From Micromonospora fulviviridis (GTDB lineage Bacteria; Actinomycetota; Actinomycetes; Mycobacteriales; Micromonosporaceae): 64,000 nucleotides of DNA. The notes under the pieces are model-generated. The model did not search any database. It was not told where the DNA came from and worked only from the letters and a program-made list of their open reading frames with translations. The stretch is taken from positions 124,001 to 188,000 of the forward strand of contig NZ_BMRA01000001.1 in NCBI RefSeq assembly GCF_014648395.1, written 5' to 3'. Of this stretch, positions 1 through 11,176 are shown piece by piece (the first letter of the stretch is position 1; each line of letters starts with the position of its first letter). Position numbers and translations under genes: made by a program.

Positions 1-2685
1 GTGGCGGTCGCGGCGGCCGGCTTCGGGGCGCCCGGCGCCACCAGCGCCGACGCCTGGGTGGGCGGGCTGCTGCTGGTGGCTGCCGCGCTGCTCGCGCTGG
101 CCCCCCGGATCGACGCCGGCCGTCGCGCCGACCTGACCCTCGACGGTTCCGACCTGGCCCTCGCCGCCACCACGGTGGCACTCATCGCCACCCTGGCCCG
201 GATCGCCGCCGTGCTGGCCCCCGGCGGCCAGCTCGTGGTGGCCGCCGCGCTGGTGACCGTGGTCGCCGTCGCCGCCCGGGCGATGCCCGAGGAGTGGCGG
301 CGCGGGCCGGTCCTCGGCATCGCCGTCGGCGGCACGCTGATCGGCCTCATCGCGGCCTGGAGCGCGCTGCGCGGCGGGGTCGGCGTGCTGGCCACGCCCG
401 GCCCGATCTGGGCCGGCGACCTGAGCGGCTGGCCGGCCGCGCCGACCGGCGGGTCGACCTGGCAGGCGCCGGTCGCGCTGGCGCTGCTGGCCGTGGCCGC
501 CGGCATCCTGCTGCCGCCGCCCTGGAAGTACGACGTCTCCGGCGCGGCGGCCGTGCTCGCCACCATCGGCGCGCCGGCCGCGTTCGACCTGCCCTGGTGG
601 TCCCCGGTGCTGGTGGGCGCCATGGTCGCCACCGTCTTCGGGATGGCGGCGGTGGCCGCGACCGACCCGCGGGCCGCCCTGTCCCGGGCCACGGTGGCCG
701 GGGTGGTCGCCCTGCACGCCGCCGGCGCCGGGCTGGTCCGCCCGTGGACCACCGCGCTGGCGCTGGGCAGCATCGCGCTCATCGGGGTGACGGTGGCCGC
801 CCTGGCCCGGGCGCTCGCGCCGGCGCTGGTGGAGGACGTCCGCACCGAGGGGATGCCGGCGCACCTCGTGCAGGTCGGCGGCGCGGCGGCCGGCGCCGCC
901 CTGCTCGCCCTGCCCGGGGCGGTGGCCGCCCTGGCCGCCGAATTCGGGCGCCCCCCGCAGGTGGTGCTCACCGCCGCGCTGGCCGCGTCCAGCATCGGCC
1001 TGGCCGCCGTGGCGGTGGTCCGCCGGCAGGTGCCGCAGTACCTCCCGTACGCGAGCGTGGCCGTCGTGGGCGGTGCGACGGTCAGCGCGGCCGCCGCCGT
1101 GATCACCCACCTCCCCGCCGGGGTGTACGCCGCCGCGGCGGCGCTGCTCGGCGTGCTCGCCGAGCTGGTCCGGGCCGCCACCGTCCCACCAGCCGGCTCG
1201 GCCCAACCCGTCCGCCGCTGGTCGGTGCTGCTCAACGGGGCGCTGCGCCGGGCGCCGGACGACCCCACCGAGCTGCGCTGGCGGGTCAGCCCGGCGGCCG
1301 GGGCGCTCGCCGCGGCGGCGCTGCCCACCGCCCTGGCCCTGGCCACCCTGGCGCCGGCGCTGGTGGTGGCGCTGGTCGAGCCGCTCCAGGTGCTGTCCCG
1401 GGTCTGGCAGGGACCGCCACCGGAACTGCTCACCCCGCCGCCCGAGGCGGTGGATCCCACGCACGTGCTCACCGCGCTGCTGCTCACCGCGACGGCGGCG
1501 CTCGCCGCCACGGGGTTCAGCGGCGGCCGGCGGTCCCGGGCCGTGCCGGTGATCCTGCCGGGCGCGGCGGTCACGCTGCTGATCACCCCGGTGGCGCTCG
1601 GCCGGGGCTGGCCGGTGACCGCGCTGGCCGGGCTCACCGTCTTCACCGTCTCGATGCTGGGCCTGGCGCTCACACCGCCGCCGGCGCTGGCCGAGCCGGC
1701 CCGCTCGATCCGGGTGGCCCGGGTGCTGGTGTTCGCCATCGGGCTGGCCGCCGGCAACGCCGGGCTCGCCGGCAGCCTCGCCACCCGGGAGCTGACCCTG
1801 TTCACGCTGGGCGGCGCGGTCGGCGTGGGCACGGTCGCCGCGCTCTTCGGCACCACCCAGCGGGCCCGCATCCTCGGCTGGCTCTTCGCCTCGCTGATGG
1901 CCCAGCTCTTCGTGCTCACCCTCGGCCTGGTGGCCGGGCTCGCCGCGGTCTGGTCCGCGTTCGGGGTGCTGGCGGTCGGCGCGGCGCTCCAGGTCTTCGC
2001 CGCCGCCCTCCCCCGGCTGCGCCGGCCCGAGGCGTACCGGGAGGCGGCCACCGTCGAGTGGAGCGGCCACGCGGCGGCGCTCATCGCGCTGGCCCTGGCG
2101 TACGACTCGCCCCGGCACATCGCCGCGCTGCTGGCCGCCTGGGGCGCCGTCCTCGGGGTGGCGGCCAGCCGCCCCGGCCGGCGGCCGGTGGAGCGGAACC
2201 TGCTGTTCTGGGCGGTGGTCATCTGCGAGATCAGCGCCTGGTGGATCCTCATGCGGGTGGCCGACGTGGCGCTGCCGGAGGCCTACACCCTGCCGTTCGC
2301 GGCGCTCGCCCTGCTGGTCGGGGTGCTGCAACTGCGCCACCGGCCCGACCTGTCGAGCTGGGTGGCGTACGGGCCGGCGCTGGTCGCCGCGTTCGTGCCG
2401 ACGCTGGCGATCGTGCTGGCCACCGAGTCGAGCATGCTGCGGCAGGTGCTGCTACTGCTCGGTGCCGTCGCGGTGCTGATCTTCGGCTCGACGAGCCGGC
2501 AGCAGGCGCCGGTGATCGTGGGCGCCACGGTCACCGCGATCGCCGCGGTGCACGCGCTGTTCAGCCTCGGCCCGTGGCTGGTGCTCATCCCGGTCGGCTT
2601 CGTCCTGCTGGTGCTCGGCGCGAGCAACGAGCGCCGCCGCCGCGCCCAGGAACGGCTCCAGACGGCCCTCCGCGGGATGAGGTGA
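1..2685 (+). CDS. Large polytopic membrane protein, SCO7613 C-terminal-domain-like (5' end outside window)
   Basis: The reading frame is open from the first base, so the true start probably lies upstream and the 894 residues seen are a C-terminal part. Nearly the whole length is alternating hydrophobic Ala/Leu/Val/Gly segments (about 20 or more membrane spans) with short basic loops such as the RRQVPQYLPY stretch near residue 340. It ends in a basic cytoplasmic tail containing ERRRRAQERLQ. This resembles actinobacterial proteins named SCO7613 C-terminal-domain membrane proteins, which usually carry a zinc ribbon at the N-terminus; that part is not visible here. No catalytic motif is recognisable and the function is unknown. 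The stop lies 7 bases from the convergent purE stop. Confidence 0.75.
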   Translation: MAVAAAGFGAPGATSADAWVGGLLLVAAALLALAPRIDAGRRADLTLDGSDLALAATTVALIATLARIAAVLAPGGQLVVAAALVTVVAVAARAMPEEWRRGPVLGIAVGGTLIGLIAAWSALRGGVGVLATPGPIWAGDLSGWPAAPTGGSTWQAPVALALLAVAAGILLPPPWKYDVSGAAAVLATIGAPAAFDLPWWSPVLVGAMVATVFGMAAVAATDPRAALSRATVAGVVALHAAGAGLVRPWTTALALGSIALIGVTVAALARALAPALVEDVRTEGMPAHLVQVGGAAAGAALLALPGAVAALAAEFGRPPQVVLTAALAASSIGLAAVAVVRRQVPQYLPYASVAVVGGATVSAAAAVITHLPAGVYAAAAALLGVLAELVRAATVPPAGSAQPVRRWSVLLNGALRRAPDDPTELRWRVSPAAGALAAAALPTALALATLAPALVVALVEPLQVLSRVWQGPPPELLTPPPEAVDPTHVLTALLLTATAALAATGFSGGRRSRAVPVILPGAAVTLLITPVALGRGWPVTALAGLTVFTVSMLGLALTPPPALAEPARSIRVARVLVFAIGLAAGNAGLAGSLATRELTLFTLGGAVGVGTVAALFGTTQRARILGWLFASLMAQLFVLTLGLVAGLAAVWSAFGVLAVGAALQVFAAALPRLRRPEAYREAATVEWSGHAAALIALALAYDSPRHIAALLAAWGAVLGVAASRPGRRPVERNLLFWAVVICEISAWWILMRVADVALPEAYTLPFAALALLVGVLQLRHRPDLSSWVAYGPALVAAFVPTLAIVLATESSMLRQVLLLLGAVAVLIFGSTSRQQAPVIVGATVTAIAAVHALFSLGPWLVLIPVGFVLLVLGASNERRRRAQERLQTALRGMR

Positions 2686-2692
2686 AACCGGT

Positions 2693-3184
2693 TCAGCGCA
2701 GTGAGGCGCGGAGGGCCTTCTCCTTCTCGGCGACCAGGTCCTCCAGGCTGGCCTGGTAGGCGGCCATCCGGTCGCGCAGCGCCGGGTCGGACGCGCCCAG
2801 GATGCGCACGGCGAGCAGCCCCGCGTTGCGGGCGTTGCCGATCGACACCGTGGCCACCGGCACGCCGGCCGGCATCTGCACGATGGAGAGCAGCGAGTCC
2901 ATGCCGTCGAGGTGCTTCAGCGGCACCGGCACGCCGATCACCGGCAGCGGGGTGACCGAGGCGACCATGCCGGGCAGGTGCGCCGCGCCGCCCGCCCCCG
3001 CGATGATCACCTGGACGCCACGGCCGGCGGCCGCCCGGCCGTACTCGATCATCTTGACCGGGGTGCGGTGCGCCGACACCACGCCGACCTCGTAGGACAC
3101 GCCGAACTCGTCGAGCGCCTCGGCGGCGGCCCGCATGGTCGGCCAGTCCGAGTCGCTGCCCATGATCAGCCCGACGGTGCTCAT
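2693..3184 (-). CDS. purE: 5-(carboxyamino)imidazole ribonucleotide mutase PurE
   Basis: A 163-residue class I PurE, the usual length. It converts N5-CAIR to CAIR in de novo purine synthesis and works as a cytosolic octamer. The N-terminal GSDSDWPTM loop binds the substrate phosphate and catalytic region, and SAHRTP near residue 40 carries the catalytic His. The [11 protein letters not shown] and [10 protein letters not shown] segments are also family signatures. Its ATG overlaps the purK stop in an ATGA arrangement, so the two consecutive enzymes are translationally coupled and transcribed purK-purE. Confidence 0.97.
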   Translation of the reverse strand: MSTVGLIMGSDSDWPTMRAAAEALDEFGVSYEVGVVSAHRTPVKMIEYGRAAAGRGVQVIIAGAGGAAHLPGMVASVTPLPVIGVPVPLKHLDGMDSLLSIVQMPAGVPVATVSIGNARNAGLLAVRILGASDPALRDRMAAYQASLEDLVAEKEKALRASLR

Positions 3185-4341
3185 TCGCGTCCTTCCCGCA
3201 GCCAGCGAACCGCACGTGCGGCCCGGGCCCGTACGTCGTCCAGGTCGTGGCCCAGCACGGTGACGTGCCCGATCTTGCGGCCCGGGCGCACCTGCTTGCC
3301 GTAGAGGTGGACCTTGGCCCCGGGCTCCGCGGCGAAGAGGTGGTGCAGCCGCTCGTCGATCGACATGCCACCCGGCTCGCCGCCGAGCACGTTCGCCATC
3401 ACCACGACCGGCGCGGTGAGCGAGGTGTCCCCCATCGGGTAGTCGAGCACGGCCCGCAGGTGCTGCTCGAACTGGGAGGTCCGGGCCCCCTCGATCGTCC
3501 AGTGCCCGGAGTTGTGCGGCCGCATGGCCAGCTCGTTCACCACCAGCCCGGTGGGCGTCTCGAACAGCTCCACCGCGAGCAGGCCGACCACGCCGAGCGC
3601 GGTGGCCAGGTCGATGGCGAGCTGCTGCGCGGCCACCGCCTGCTCCTCGGGCAGATCGGGCGCCGGGGCGAGCACCTCGACGCAGATGCCGTCCCGCTGC
3701 ACCGTCTCCACCACCGGGTACGCGGCGACCTGCCCGAACGGCGAGCGGGCCACCTGCACGGCCAGCTCCCGGCGCAGCGCCACCCGCTCCTCGACGATCA
3801 GCGGGGTGCCCCCGGCCAGCAGGGTGGTGGCCAGCTCGGCGGCTGCGGTGGCGTCCTCCACCATCCAGACGCCCCGGCCGTCGTAGCCGCCGCGGGCGGC
3901 CTTGAGCACCACCGGCCAGCCGATCTCCGCGCCGAACGCCACCAGGTCGGCCGGGGCCTCCACGGGACGCCAGGCCGGGTTCGGCGCGCCCAGCTCACCG
4001 AGCCGCTCGCGCATCACCCGCTTGTCCTGGGCGTGCACCAGCGCCTCGGCCGGCGGGAAGAGCTTCACGCCCTCCTCGGCCAGGGCGCGGATGTGCGCGT
4101 TGGGCACGTGCTCGTGGTCGAAGGTGACCACGTCGCACCCCTTGGCGAAGGTGCGCAGGGCGGCGAGGTCGGTGTGGTCGCCGTACTGGACGTCGGCGGC
4201 GACCAGGGCGGCGCCGTCGTCCGGGGCGAGCGCGAGCACGCGCAGTGACTGGCCGAGGGCGATGGCGGCCTGGTGGGTCATCCGGGCGAGCTGGCCACCG
4301 CCCACCATGCCGACGACAGGCAGTCCGGTACGGGAATCCAT
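3181..4341 (-). CDS. purK: 5-(carboxyamino)imidazole ribonucleotide synthase PurK
   Basis: A 386-residue ATP-grasp enzyme that makes N5-CAIR from AIR, bicarbonate and ATP, feeding PurE directly. The start region [13 protein letters not shown] is the typical PurK nucleotide/substrate loop. [13 protein letters not shown] near residue 155 is the ATP-grasp phosphate loop, and [15 protein letters not shown] near residue 275 is the metal-binding signature. ATG 4341 is chosen because the protein then starts at the usual PurK N-terminus. A TAGGCT -10-like box lies only 9 bases upstream of this ATG with no Shine-Dalgarno, which suggests a leaderless purKE mRNA. Confidence 0.97.
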   Translation of the reverse strand: MDSRTGLPVVGMVGGGQLARMTHQAAIALGQSLRVLALAPDDGAALVAADVQYGDHTDLAALRTFAKGCDVVTFDHEHVPNAHIRALAEEGVKLFPPAEALVHAQDKRVMRERLGELGAPNPAWRPVEAPADLVAFGAEIGWPVVLKAARGGYDGRGVWMVEDATAAAELATTLLAGGTPLIVEERVALRRELAVQVARSPFGQVAAYPVVETVQRDGICVEVLAPAPDLPEEQAVAAQQLAIDLATALGVVGLLAVELFETPTGLVVNELAMRPHNSGHWTIEGARTSQFEQHLRAVLDYPMGDTSLTAPVVVMANVLGGEPGGMSIDERLHHLFAAEPGAKVHLYGKQVRPGRKIGHVTVLGHDLDDVRARAARAVRWLREGRE

Positions 4342-4350
4342 AGCGCCGCC

Positions 4351-4356
4351 AGCCTA
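4351..4356 (-). promoter_or_regulatory. Probable -10 box of purKE, leaderless
   Basis: TAGGCT on the minus strand fits the actinobacterial TANNNT consensus and ends 9 bases before the purK ATG. Transcription would start at or next to the start codon. No convincing -35 hexamer is visible, so the call rests on -10 spacing alone. Confidence 0.4.
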
Positions 4357-4445
4357 TCGGGGCGGCGGCGGGCGGCGGTCCCGAGGGCCGGACCCGGGGC
4401 GAGGCGGGGAGGACCCGCGCGCGGCCGGGTTGACAGGATCGACGC

Positions 4446-5096
4446 ATGACGACCCGCGATCTGCTCCGCGGCCTGCCGGTGCTGGCCCACGACATGCCGT
4501 CCTTCGACCCGACCGACGTGCCGGCGGAACCCACCGCCCTCTTCGCCGACTGGCTCGCCGGAGCGGTCGCCGCCGGGGTGGACGAGCCGCACGCCATGAC
4601 GGTCGCGACGGTCGACGCCGACGGCGCGCCCGACCTGCGGGTACTGATCCTGAAGGACCTGGACGCGGAGGGCTGGCACTTCGCCACCACCGCCACCAGC
4701 GCCAAGGGGCAGCAGATCGCCGGCAACCCCCGCGTCGCGCTCGGCTTCCACTGGCGTGAGCAGGGCCGGCAGGTCCGGGTACGCGGCACCGCCCGGCCCG
4801 CCGACCCCGCCGTCTCCCGGCGGGACTTCCTGGCCCGGCCGGAGGGCTCCCGGATCGCGACCCTGGCCGGCCGGCAGAGCGCCGTCCTGGCCGACCGCGC
4901 CGAGCTGGACCGGGAACTGGCCGAGGTGCGCGCCCGGCTGGCCGCCGATCCCGGTCTGGTCGCCGAGGGGCACACGGTCTACTCCGTGACCCCGGCGAGC
5001 GTCGAGTTCTGGCAGGCCGACCGGGAGCGCCGGCACGTCCGGCTGCGGTACCGGCGGGGCGCCGACGGGTGGGGCCGCGAACTGCTCTGGCCGTGA
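4446..5096 (+). CDS. pdxH: Pyridoxamine 5'-phosphate oxidase, PdxH-type
   Basis: A 216-residue FMN-dependent split-barrel flavoprotein oxidising PNP/PMP to pyridoxal 5'-phosphate. Residues near 55-70 hold the substrate/FMN strand DGAPDLRVLILKDL. The FATTATSAKGQQI segment corresponds to the FMN-phosphate contact of PdxH, where Ser-x-Lys is expected. VEFWQADRERRHVRLRY, followed by the C-terminal WGRELLWP, matches the dimerisation and C-terminal signature, although the family usually ends in RLxP. It is divergent from purK, with an AGGA Shine-Dalgarno 7 bases from the ATG. PLP made here would serve IlvA, MetB and CBS in this window. A related pyridoxamine-phosphate-oxidase-fold protein of other specificity cannot be excluded. 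Confidence 0.85.
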   Translation: MTTRDLLRGLPVLAHDMPSFDPTDVPAEPTALFADWLAGAVAAGVDEPHAMTVATVDADGAPDLRVLILKDLDAEGWHFATTATSAKGQQIAGNPRVALGFHWREQGRQVRVRGTARPADPAVSRRDFLARPEGSRIATLAGRQSAVLADRAELDRELAEVRARLAADPGLVAEGHTVYSVTPASVEFWQADRERRHVRLRYRRGADGWGRELLWP

Positions 5097-5099
5097 CCG

Positions 5100-7136
<2,037 letters not shown>

Positions 7137-7221
7137 CTGACGACCATATCGAGCGCGCGGCGACCGCGCGGCGCGAGCGGGACGGACGGGCCCGGGACAC
7201 CTCCCCGGCCCGGCCGGTCCG

Positions 7222-7320
7222 TCAGCGGGCGAGGGTGATCGTCGAGGTGTCGGTCACGGTGAACTCGCGCCAGCCGACCGTGACGGACCGAGGGACACGA
7301 TCCGTCCTTCCGATATTCAT
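7222..7320 (-). pseudogene. Possible gene remnant or 32-codon small ORF
   Basis: On the minus strand a short frame runs from an ATG at 7320 to a TGA at 7222. Its last 20 residues, containing [10 protein letters not shown], look like an authentic protein C-terminus with alternating polar/hydrophobic beta-strand character. Upstream there is no convincing Shine-Dalgarno and the sequence turns AT-richer. I read it as either the tail of a gene whose body has been deleted or a very small protein. I do not recognise a family. Confidence 0.25.
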
Positions 7321-7380
7321 CTTTGTTGATTTGAATCAGCGCATGCCCGGCGCCGCCGGGCCGTCCGAAGGAGACGGTTC

Positions 7381-8406
7381 ATGCGCAGACTCCCCGCCCT
7401 GCTCGCCCTCGCCGCCCTCGCCGGATCCGTGCTGGCTCCCGGCACCGCGTCCGCCACGGTCCCGGCGGACACCCGCTTCTCCGCCACCACTGCCGTCGGG
7501 ATCCACAACGCGTACGAGCGCGGCACCTACCCCTACCTGGCCCAGGCGCTCGACGCCCGGCCCGGGCTGATCGAGCTGGACGTCTGGCCGGACGTGCTGA
7601 CCCGGCAGTGGCGGGTCAGCCACTCCAACCCGCTCGGCAACGACAACAACTGCGTGGCCGCCACGAGCGCCGCCCAGCTCTACACCGGCACCCGGAACCG
7701 GAACCTGGAGCACTGCCTGGACGACATCCGGCTCTGGCTGGGCGCGCACCCCGACGCCGGCCCGCTCGTGCTCAAGCTGGAGCTGAAGACGGGCTTCAGC
7801 GGCCGTACCGGGCAGGGGCCTGCCCAGCTCGACGCGGTGCTGGCCGCCCGGCTCGGCGACCGGGTGTTCCGCCCGGCCGACCTGCTCGGCGGTCACGCCG
7901 GCCTGGACGCCGCGGCGCGCGCCGACGCCTGGCCGAGCCGGGCCCAGCTCGCCGGCCGGGTGATCGTCGAGCTGATCCCCGGCACCGTCGAGGAGGGCAA
8001 CCCGACCGACACCCTCTGGACCGACGTGGAGTACGCCCGCCACCTGGCCGGCCTCGCGGCGGCCGGCACGCTCGGCACGGCCCGTGCCTTCCCGGCCGTG
8101 CACCGGGCGCAGGCCGGTGACCCGCGCACCCGGTACGCCGACGCGAGCCTGCGGCCCTGGTTCGTGCTCTTCGACGGCGACGCCACCGCGTACGTCACCG
8201 GCGGCATCGACACGGCCTGGTACGACGTCAACCACTACCTGCTGGTGATGACCGACGCGCAGAACGTCCCGCCGACGGTCGGCGCGGGCGACGCCGGCGC
8301 GGCGGCGGCCCGGGTGGCCGAGCTGGCCCGGAAGCACGCCAGCATCGCCTCCGCCGACTGGGCGACCCTGCCCACCGTGCTGGACGACGTGCTGCCCCGC
8401 GGCTGA
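7381..8406 (+). CDS. Secreted Ca2+-dependent phosphatidylinositol phospholipase C-like protein
   Basis: 341 residues with an N-terminal signal peptide (RR, then a Leu/Ala core, then an APGTASA-type cleavage site near residue 25). The mature part matches the Ca2+-dependent PI-PLC family with a TIM-barrel phosphodiesterase fold. GIHNAYERG carries the first catalytic His, LIELDVW the acidic metal ligand, and RVSHSNPLGNDNNC the second His. Such enzymes cleave glycerophosphoinositides outside the cell. A clear AAGGAG lies upstream of the ATG, preceded by a GCCCGGC hairpin (7345-7361). It is convergent with the GGDEF-EAL gene across a terminator. The exact substrate is not deducible. Confidence 0.8.
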   Translation: MRRLPALLALAALAGSVLAPGTASATVPADTRFSATTAVGIHNAYERGTYPYLAQALDARPGLIELDVWPDVLTRQWRVSHSNPLGNDNNCVAATSAAQLYTGTRNRNLEHCLDDIRLWLGAHPDAGPLVLKLELKTGFSGRTGQGPAQLDAVLAARLGDRVFRPADLLGGHAGLDAAARADAWPSRAQLAGRVIVELIPGTVEEGNPTDTLWTDVEYARHLAGLAAAGTLGTARAFPAVHRAQAGDPRTRYADASLRPWFVLFDGDATAYVTGGIDTAWYDVNHYLLVMTDAQNVPPTVGAGDAGAAAARVAELARKHASIASADWATLPTVLDDVLPRG

Positions 8407-8430
8407 GCCGGCGACCGGCCGGTCCGCGTC

Positions 8431-8451
8431 GCCGGGGCGATGGGCCCCGGC
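8431..8451. terminator. Bidirectional terminator-like hairpin
   Basis: GCCGGGGC (8431-8438) and GCCCCGGC (8444-8451) form a perfect 8-bp stem with a 5-base loop between two convergent genes. There is no U-tract, as is common in actinomycetes. Confidence 0.55.
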
Positions 8452-8463
8452 GGCGCGCGACCG

Positions 8464-10995
8464 TCAGGAGGCGCCGTCGGCGCGGAGCGGGAGGACGTTG
8501 CCGCGCGCGGTGTCCAGCAGCGACCCGAGCACCGCCCCGATCTTGTCCGCCGGCATCGGCTTGAAGAAGTGGTAGCCCTGGGCGGCGGTGCAGCCCAGCT
8601 CGGCCAGGGCGATCCGCTGCTCGGCGGTCTCCACGCCCTCGGCCACCACCCGCAGCCCGAGCTCGTGCGCGAGCCCGACGGTGGTCCGCACGATCGCGGC
8701 GGCCTCCGGCGAGTCGGCCATCCGGATCACGAAGGAACGGTCCACCTTCAACTCGTCCACCGCGATCCGGGTCAGGAAGGTCAGCGAGGAGAACCCGGTG
8801 CCGAAGTCGTCGACCGCGAGCTGCACACCCATCGCGCGGAGGGTGGCCAGCACCTCGTCGATGACCTCCAGCTCGCTCATCACCACCGTCTCGGTGATCT
8901 CCAGCACCAGCCGGTGGGGCGGGACCTGGTGCCGGCGCAGCGCCTCACCGATCTCGGCCGGCAGCCGCGGGTCGAGCAGGCTGCGCGCCGACAGGTTCAC
9001 CGAGATCGGGATGTCCAGCCCCTCGCGCGCCCAGTCGGCCGCGACCGCGAGGGCCTTGTCCAGCACGTAGCGGGTGAAGCTGCCGAGCTGCTCGCTGTTC
9101 TCCACCGGGCGGATGAAGTCCGCGGGGCCGAGCCAGCCCCGGCGCGGGTGCCGCCAGCGGATCAGCGCCTCCACCCCGGTCGGGGCGCCGGTGGCCAGGT
9201 CCACCGCCGGCTGCAACGCCAGCACGAGCTGGTCGTCGGCCTCCAGGGCCTCCCGCAGCTCCGCGAGCAGCGCCAGGTGGTCGGTGCTCGCCGCGTCGCG
9301 CGAGCTGTCGTACGCGGCGACGCTGCCGCCGCCCTCCTTCGCCTGGTACATGGCGATGTCGGCCCGGCGCAGCAGCTCGGTCAGGTCGGCGGTGCCCGCG
9401 TCGGCGACCACCACACCGACCGCCACCTCGACCGACATGCGCACCCCGGCCACCTCGGTCGGCGCGGCCAGCCGCTCGGCGATCTCCCGGGCCTGCCGCA
9501 GCGCGTACGCCAGCGGGGCGGTCCGGTCGTCGACCACCGGGACCGTGGTGAGCAGCAGGGCGAACTCGTCGCCGCCGAGCCGCCCGAGCAGGTCGCCCGG
9601 ACGGGTCATGGTGGCCAGCCGGTTCGCGGCCAGCCGCAGCAGCTGGTCGCCGGCCGCGTGCCCCAGCGTGTCGTTGACCTCTTTGAACTGGTTGATGTCG
9701 AGCAGCAGCAGCGCCACCGGGTGGTCGTGGGCGCGCTGCCGCAACGCCTGGTCGCCCTTGGCCAGCAGGGCGGCCCGGTTGAGCAGCCCGGTGAGCTGGT
9801 CGTGCACCGCCTCGTACGACGAGCGGGCGGTGACCAGCCGCAGCTCGCGGTGGGTCGCGGCGTCGTGCAGGGCGGCGGCCAGCGCGTCGCCGAACGCCGC
9901 GACACCGTCCCGTTCCCGGGCCGTGGGCGGGGCGGAGCGGGGGAACCGGACCCGCAGCTGACCGACCTCGGCGCTGCCCACGGCGAGCCGCCGGACCAGC
10001 TCGTGCTCGCCGGACCCGGTGGCCGACGGGGGCTCGACCTCGCGGTCGCGCACCTGGGCGCCGGTGTCCGCCCGGTAGCGGCGCCAGCGGCCGTCGCCCC
10101 GGGCCACGTCCACCTCGACCAGCTCGGCGCCGAACAGGGTGAGCGCCCCGGTCACGGCGGCGGTCGCCACGCCCCGCTCGTCGAGCTGGTTGAGCGCGGC
10201 GGTGGCCTCGGCGAACGCCCGCCAGGTCCGCCGCTCCTGGTCGGCCCGGAGTCGGTGCCGGTAGGTCTGCTGGAGCAGCCAGAGCGGCGGCGGCAGGAGC
10301 AGCAGCCAGCGCGGGTCGAGCTCCAGCAGGGTGACCACCACGAGGCCGACCGCCACGTTGCCGACGAACATGAGCAGCTTGCCGCGGAGCGCGGCGAGCA
10401 GCGGCGGGCCGATGGGGATGCCGTGCAGCAGGGCGAGGCCGGCGCCGCCCAGCCAGGCGGTGGTGAGCAGGTAGGCCACCGCGCCGGCGGTCAGCGCGAG
10501 GGCCAGCTCCGGGGTGGGCGCGGCGAGCAGCGGCCGGCCGAGCCCGCTGGCGACCGCCGCGGCGAGCGCGGTGGCGGCGCTCAGCGAACCGGCGATCCGG
10601 ACCAGCTCCAGCGCGGGCCGGCGGTCGGTGACCAGGGACATGGCGGTCCACGCGGCCCCGGCGCCGAGCAGGGCCGCGGCCGGCAGCCAACCGGCCGGTA
10701 CGAGGTAGAGGCAGACGACGAGGGCCGCCTCGCCCCACGTGATGCTGACCATGCCCGAGGCGGTACGGAAGCGCAGCCGGGCGAGCTGCGCCACGGCGAA
10801 CGCCACGACGGCGACGCCGAACCGGACGAATCCGGGCAGCGGGTCGTCCGGCGGCAGGTGCGCGGGGACGGTGAGGCCGACCACGGCGGCCGCCAGGGCG
10901 GTGACCGCGACAGCGGCGGTCAGCAGCAGGACGCCGACCGGCGTGCCGCGCGAGCCCGGCCCGTCAGGGGGTTGGCCGGCCCGGCCGGAGGTCAC
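8464..10995 (-). CDS. Membrane-anchored bifunctional diguanylate cyclase/phosphodiesterase (GGDEF-EAL)
   Basis: 843 residues. An N-terminal sensor of about eight hydrophobic helices (residues 20-250) is followed by a linker with a GAF-like stretch, a GGDEF domain (about 390-560) and an EAL domain (about 575-830). The cyclase site RLGGDEFALL is intact, with an RPGD inhibitory-site motif exactly five residues before GGDEF. The EAL side keeps VEALIRW, SVNLSA, EITET, VDDFGTGFSS and ELKVDRSF, so c-di-GMP hydrolysis should also be possible. The signal sensed is unknown. The GTG start overlaps the TGA of a 21-codon upstream ORF (GTGA), which may control its translation. In filamentous actinomycetes c-di-GMP gates development through BldD (general knowledge). 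Confidence 0.93.
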   Translation of the reverse strand: MTSGRAGQPPDGPGSRGTPVGVLLLTAAVAVTALAAAVVGLTVPAHLPPDDPLPGFVRFGVAVVAFAVAQLARLRFRTASGMVSITWGEAALVVCLYLVPAGWLPAAALLGAGAAWTAMSLVTDRRPALELVRIAGSLSAATALAAAVASGLGRPLLAAPTPELALALTAGAVAYLLTTAWLGGAGLALLHGIPIGPPLLAALRGKLLMFVGNVAVGLVVVTLLELDPRWLLLLPPPLWLLQQTYRHRLRADQERRTWRAFAEATAALNQLDERGVATAAVTGALTLFGAELVEVDVARGDGRWRRYRADTGAQVRDREVEPPSATGSGEHELVRRLAVGSAEVGQLRVRFPRSAPPTARERDGVAAFGDALAAALHDAATHRELRLVTARSSYEAVHDQLTGLLNRAALLAKGDQALRQRAHDHPVALLLLDINQFKEVNDTLGHAAGDQLLRLAANRLATMTRPGDLLGRLGGDEFALLLTTVPVVDDRTAPLAYALRQAREIAERLAAPTEVAGVRMSVEVAVGVVVADAGTADLTELLRRADIAMYQAKEGGGSVAAYDSSRDAASTDHLALLAELREALEADDQLVLALQPAVDLATGAPTGVEALIRWRHPRRGWLGPADFIRPVENSEQLGSFTRYVLDKALAVAADWAREGLDIPISVNLSARSLLDPRLPAEIGEALRRHQVPPHRLVLEITETVVMSELEVIDEVLATLRAMGVQLAVDDFGTGFSSLTFLTRIAVDELKVDRSFVIRMADSPEAAAIVRTTVGLAHELGLRVVAEGVETAEQRIALAELGCTAAQGYHFFKPMPADKIGAVLGSLLDTARGNVLPLRADGAS

Positions 10996-11057
10996 GGGCC
11001 CACCCCGTCGGACGGCGGCCCGAGGGCACGGTCGGGGGCCGTTGCTGCCATCGACAT
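10992..11057 (-). CDS. 21-residue upstream ORF coupled to the GGDEF-EAL gene
   Basis: An ATG at 11057 is preceded by a strong purine run (AAGGGGGG, 5 bases before it). It opens a frame that begins MSMAATAPDR, is rich in Pro and Gly, and ends in a TGA that overlaps the GGDEF-EAL GTG as GTGA. The GGDEF-EAL gene itself has no comparable Shine-Dalgarno, so ribosomes probably reach it by reinitiation after this leader. The peptide matches nothing I recognise. Confidence 0.4.
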   Translation of the reverse strand: MSMAATAPDRALGPPSDGVGP

Positions 11058-11176
11058 CGGCGCCCCCCTTCCGCGCACGGCTCGGGGCCTTTTCAGTCCC
11101 CCCGGCGGAAGGCTAAGCCAAAGCCGGTGGCCGCAACAGGGGTGGACGACCGGCTTCGGCGTGATTCACGCGCTGT

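Noticed and set aside
7235..7570. Plus-strand frame of 111 codons before the PI-PLC-like gene
   Set aside because: Runs into the PI-PLC coding region in another frame, with no plausible protein character.
8464..10995. The GGDEF-EAL protein as a PelD-type receptor of the polysaccharide cluster
   Set aside because: It has complete catalytic motifs and an EAL domain, unlike PelD, and lies 9 kb from the cluster beyond several unrelated genes.
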